Shown: one piece after another, positions 4,713-5,845 of the stretch | Position numbering within the stretch: position 1 is the stretch's first letter | Layout of the letters: the number at the start of each line of letters is the position of its first letter | DNA from: JARROD01 sp037384225 | Lineage (GTDB): Bacteria; Pseudomonadota; Gammaproteobacteria; Pseudomonadales; Cellvibrionaceae | NCBI GenBank assembly: GCA_037384225.1 | Contig: JARROD010000238.1 | Location: forward strand, 1 to 5,845 | Direction: 5' to 3' | Length of the DNA: 5,845 nucleotides | Notes under the pieces: generated by a model | The model's database searches: none | What the model was told of the DNA's origin: nothing | The model's input: the letters and a program-made list of their open reading frames with translations, nothing else | Program-made: the position numbers and the translations under genes

Positions 4713-5183
4713 CTGTAGTTCACACCACCCTTTCTTACTGTCCATTGTTGTGACTCTCACAAATACAGCTATCCAACAGAGTTATAGCGATATTTCTCCA
4801 CTAAGATTTAAATAGTTTAAAACAGCAAATGGTAATTTTTATCATAACTAGAGTTTTCTAACACCACAATAAAAGTTACTCTTTGCTCTTTTAACTGACT
4901 AATCGCCTAATAACTGCAGGTAAATTCTGCGACGAACTCCAAAAAATTCTGTAACTACTATCAAGGTTTGATGACTAAATAGTAGTTCTTCAAATTTCTA
5001 CAGACAGTAGTTATTAGGGACTCTAAGAAAAAATGGGAAAGCTATCAGCAAAATTGGCTTTTGCATGGGTGAATTACTATGGATACAAATTGCGTGAAAA
5101 TGGCTGGTTAATTGGCTCTTTCATACTCTCTAAAGAAAGCCGCAATGAATTTGTGCCGTCAACAAATGGAAGGATATTACCCC
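4713..5183. other. AT-rich non-coding stretch between the TA module and the right-end genes
   Basis: No gene with a good start signal and recognisable content is seen here. It includes upstream DNA of the antidote module and the nested inverted repeats at 4906-5018. An open frame begins at ATG 5033 and runs to 5278 (81 codons), but it lacks a clear ribosome-binding site, has no recognisable family and overlaps a better candidate ORF in another frame. Confidence 0.5.
4906..5018. repeat. Nested inverted repeats with repeated GTAGTT hexamers
   Basis: The outer arms CCTAATAACT (4906-4915) and AGTTATTAGG (5009-5018) are perfect 10-bp inverted repeats. Inside them lie perfect 9-bp arms AACTACTAT (4953-4961) and ATAGTAGTT (4979-4987) around a 17-base loop. 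Smaller hairpins fit on the flanks (GCAG/CTGC near 4916-4930, CTAC/GTAG near 4998-5010). The hexamer GTAGTT or its complement occurs at 4953, 4982 and 5007, and also at 4715 by the toxin promoter. It could be a multi-site operator, a cruciform, a structured RNA or the relic of a small mobile element; none can be chosen from sequence alone. Confidence 0.5.
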
Positions 5184-5411
5184 ATGACAGACGAGGAGAT
5201 GGAAGTATTACGTTTGTACGACATATTGCCGTTGGAGGACAAAGTGAAAATGGTAAAATTATTTTCGGAATTGCCTAATTTTTCGAATCCACAGAGACTC
5301 GAAGAAGCCGCAGAGCGGCTGCTTTTAATTCCGGCGAAGCAGAAATGTAACCCTGCAAAAGAGCGATCTGATCCAGCGTCAACGCATTCAGATCAAGATC
5401 TTCATCAGTAG
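5184..5411 (+). CDS. Small hypothetical protein converging on the right-end regulator
   Basis: Encodes 75 residues from ATG 5184, with GGAAGG at 5168-5173 as ribosome-binding site; the frame itself opens earlier, but no other start is as well placed. The N-terminal half (MTDEEMEVLRLYDILPLEDK, then VKMVKLFSELPN) is a charged amphipathic helix pair like those at the C-terminal end of some XRE regulators ('LSxEExxLLRLYxxLPxEDKxKxxxL'). The last 45 residues lie on the opposite strand of the regulator's 3' end (overlap 5275-5411) and look less protein-like. It may be a truncated 3' piece of a regulator read into antisense sequence, or a genuine short gene. No function is assigned. Confidence 0.35.
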   Translation: MTDEEMEVLRLYDILPLEDKVKMVKLFSELPNFSNPQRLEEAAERLLLIPAKQKCNPAKERSDPASTHSDQDLHQ

Positions 5412-5845
5412 GTATATCGAGGTAACCAGCCGGTTTATCTATTGCTGCCTCAAGCTTCCGGGCCGCCTTTTCTCCCATATTCCTGCTCTTGTTCAGGATC
5501 TGGGAGATATAACCTGAGTCAATATCGTACTTATTGGCGAAGTCTGTAATCCGGCCACGGCGCCCTGGCTCCCCTATGAACCTTTCTAAATTTTGGCGTC
5601 TGATTTCGTGCATGTTGGCAACATCTTTTTTGATGTAAACCGTATTGTCGTTAGGTGTTGCCGGCAATGTTCCCCATTCTTTTGGCAGCCCCCAATGTTC
5701 AGGGTCTACAACATCCTCAAAATACTTAACTAGTGCAGGGATTCTATCTTTACTGATACGCCCATGTTTTACCCAATCCTGAACAGACGGATCCTTGATC
5801 CCGAAATCCGCTGCCATTTTCCGTTTTGTAACATTTTTAATCTTT
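5275..5845 (-). CDS. Phage-repressor-like regulator with two HTH domains (N-terminus outside window)
   Basis: The frame ends at TAG 5275-5277 and runs open through the right edge; an ATG at 5817 lies inside the first HTH, so the true start is beyond 5845. Counting from that Met, the first HTH (TKRKMAADFGIKDPSVQDWV and KHGRISKDRIPALVKYF, to about residue 33) is of the CI/Cro type. A linker follows (HWGLPKEWGTLP, 41-52). The second XRE/CI-type HTH spans about 74-135: RRQNLERFIGE, ITDFANKYDIDSGYISQIL, then GEKAARKLEAAIDKPAGYLD. The C-terminal tail (ALTLDQIALLQGYISASPEL...ALRLLRVSV) is helical. In many phage repressors this second HTH precedes an S24 LexA-like peptidase; none is present, so SOS-type self-cleavage is not expected. 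Likely role: DNA-binding repressor of a mobile element or prophage. Its target genes are not in view. Confidence 0.75.
   Translation of the reverse strand, partial: KIKNVTKRKMAADFGIKDPSVQDWVKHGRISKDRIPALVKYFEDVVDPEHWGLPKEWGTLPATPNDNTVYIKKDVANMHEIRRQNLERFIGEPGRRGRITDFANKYDIDSGYISQILNKSRNMGEKAARKLEAAIDKPAGYLDIPTDEDLDLNALTLDQIALLQGYISASPELKAAALRLLRVSVDSKN

Noticed and set aside
5033..5278. + strand open frame of 81 codons from ATG 5033
   Set aside because: Weak start signal, no family pattern, and it overlaps the better supported frame from 5184.
1..5845. CRISPR array, tRNA or rRNA genes, integron attC array
   Set aside because: No regularly spaced direct repeats, no cloverleaf and no convincing paired core sites were seen.

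Overview
The window looks like the right-hand edge of a P2-type (myovirus) prophage in a proteobacterial chromosome, most likely a gammaproteobacterium. That placement rests only on gene families: P2-like tail genes, and HigA/HigB, YiaG-like and HI1419/HI1420-like toxin-antitoxin (TA) families that are common in Pseudomonadota. The host species cannot be read from this sequence.

Layout. (1) 1-1685, GC-rich and tightly packed on the + strand: the C-terminal end of the tail tape-measure protein, tail protein U and late control/baseplate protein D, in P2 order but without the small LysM-type tail protein X that usually lies between U and D. No ogr/delta activator follows D. (2) 1686-1993: AT-richer spacer with no convincing gene. 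(3) 1994-2674, minus strand: an AT-rich gene for an exported protein of unknown function. (4) 2756-2938: a 183-bp element with 14-bp perfect terminal inverted repeats, MITE-like, lying between the exported-protein gene and the next module. (5) 2961-4712: three adjacent type II TA modules of three different families. Every toxin gene is broken: higB keeps only its C-terminal third and has two in-frame stops (its higA also has a premature amber codon); a RelE-like toxin is reduced to a 3' remnant in front of an intact YiaG/HigA-like antitoxin; and an HI1419-like toxin carries two frameshifts in front of an intact HI1420-like antitoxin. (6) 4713-5183: AT-rich non-coding DNA with nested inverted repeats. 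(7) 5184-5845: a small + strand ORF converging on, and overlapping, a minus-strand regulator with two helix-turn-helix domains that runs off the right edge.

How it fits together. The first block is a phage tail operon. The rest reads as an accessory or decaying zone, with cargo, a small mobile element and a 'TA graveyard' in which the surviving coding capacity is mostly DNA-binding antitoxin-type proteins. Two palindromes near 3384-3465 and a consensus-like promoter at 4684-4712 look like control regions left over from those modules. The toxin remnants were found by hand translation between the larger reading frames and rest on family pattern recognition, not a database search.
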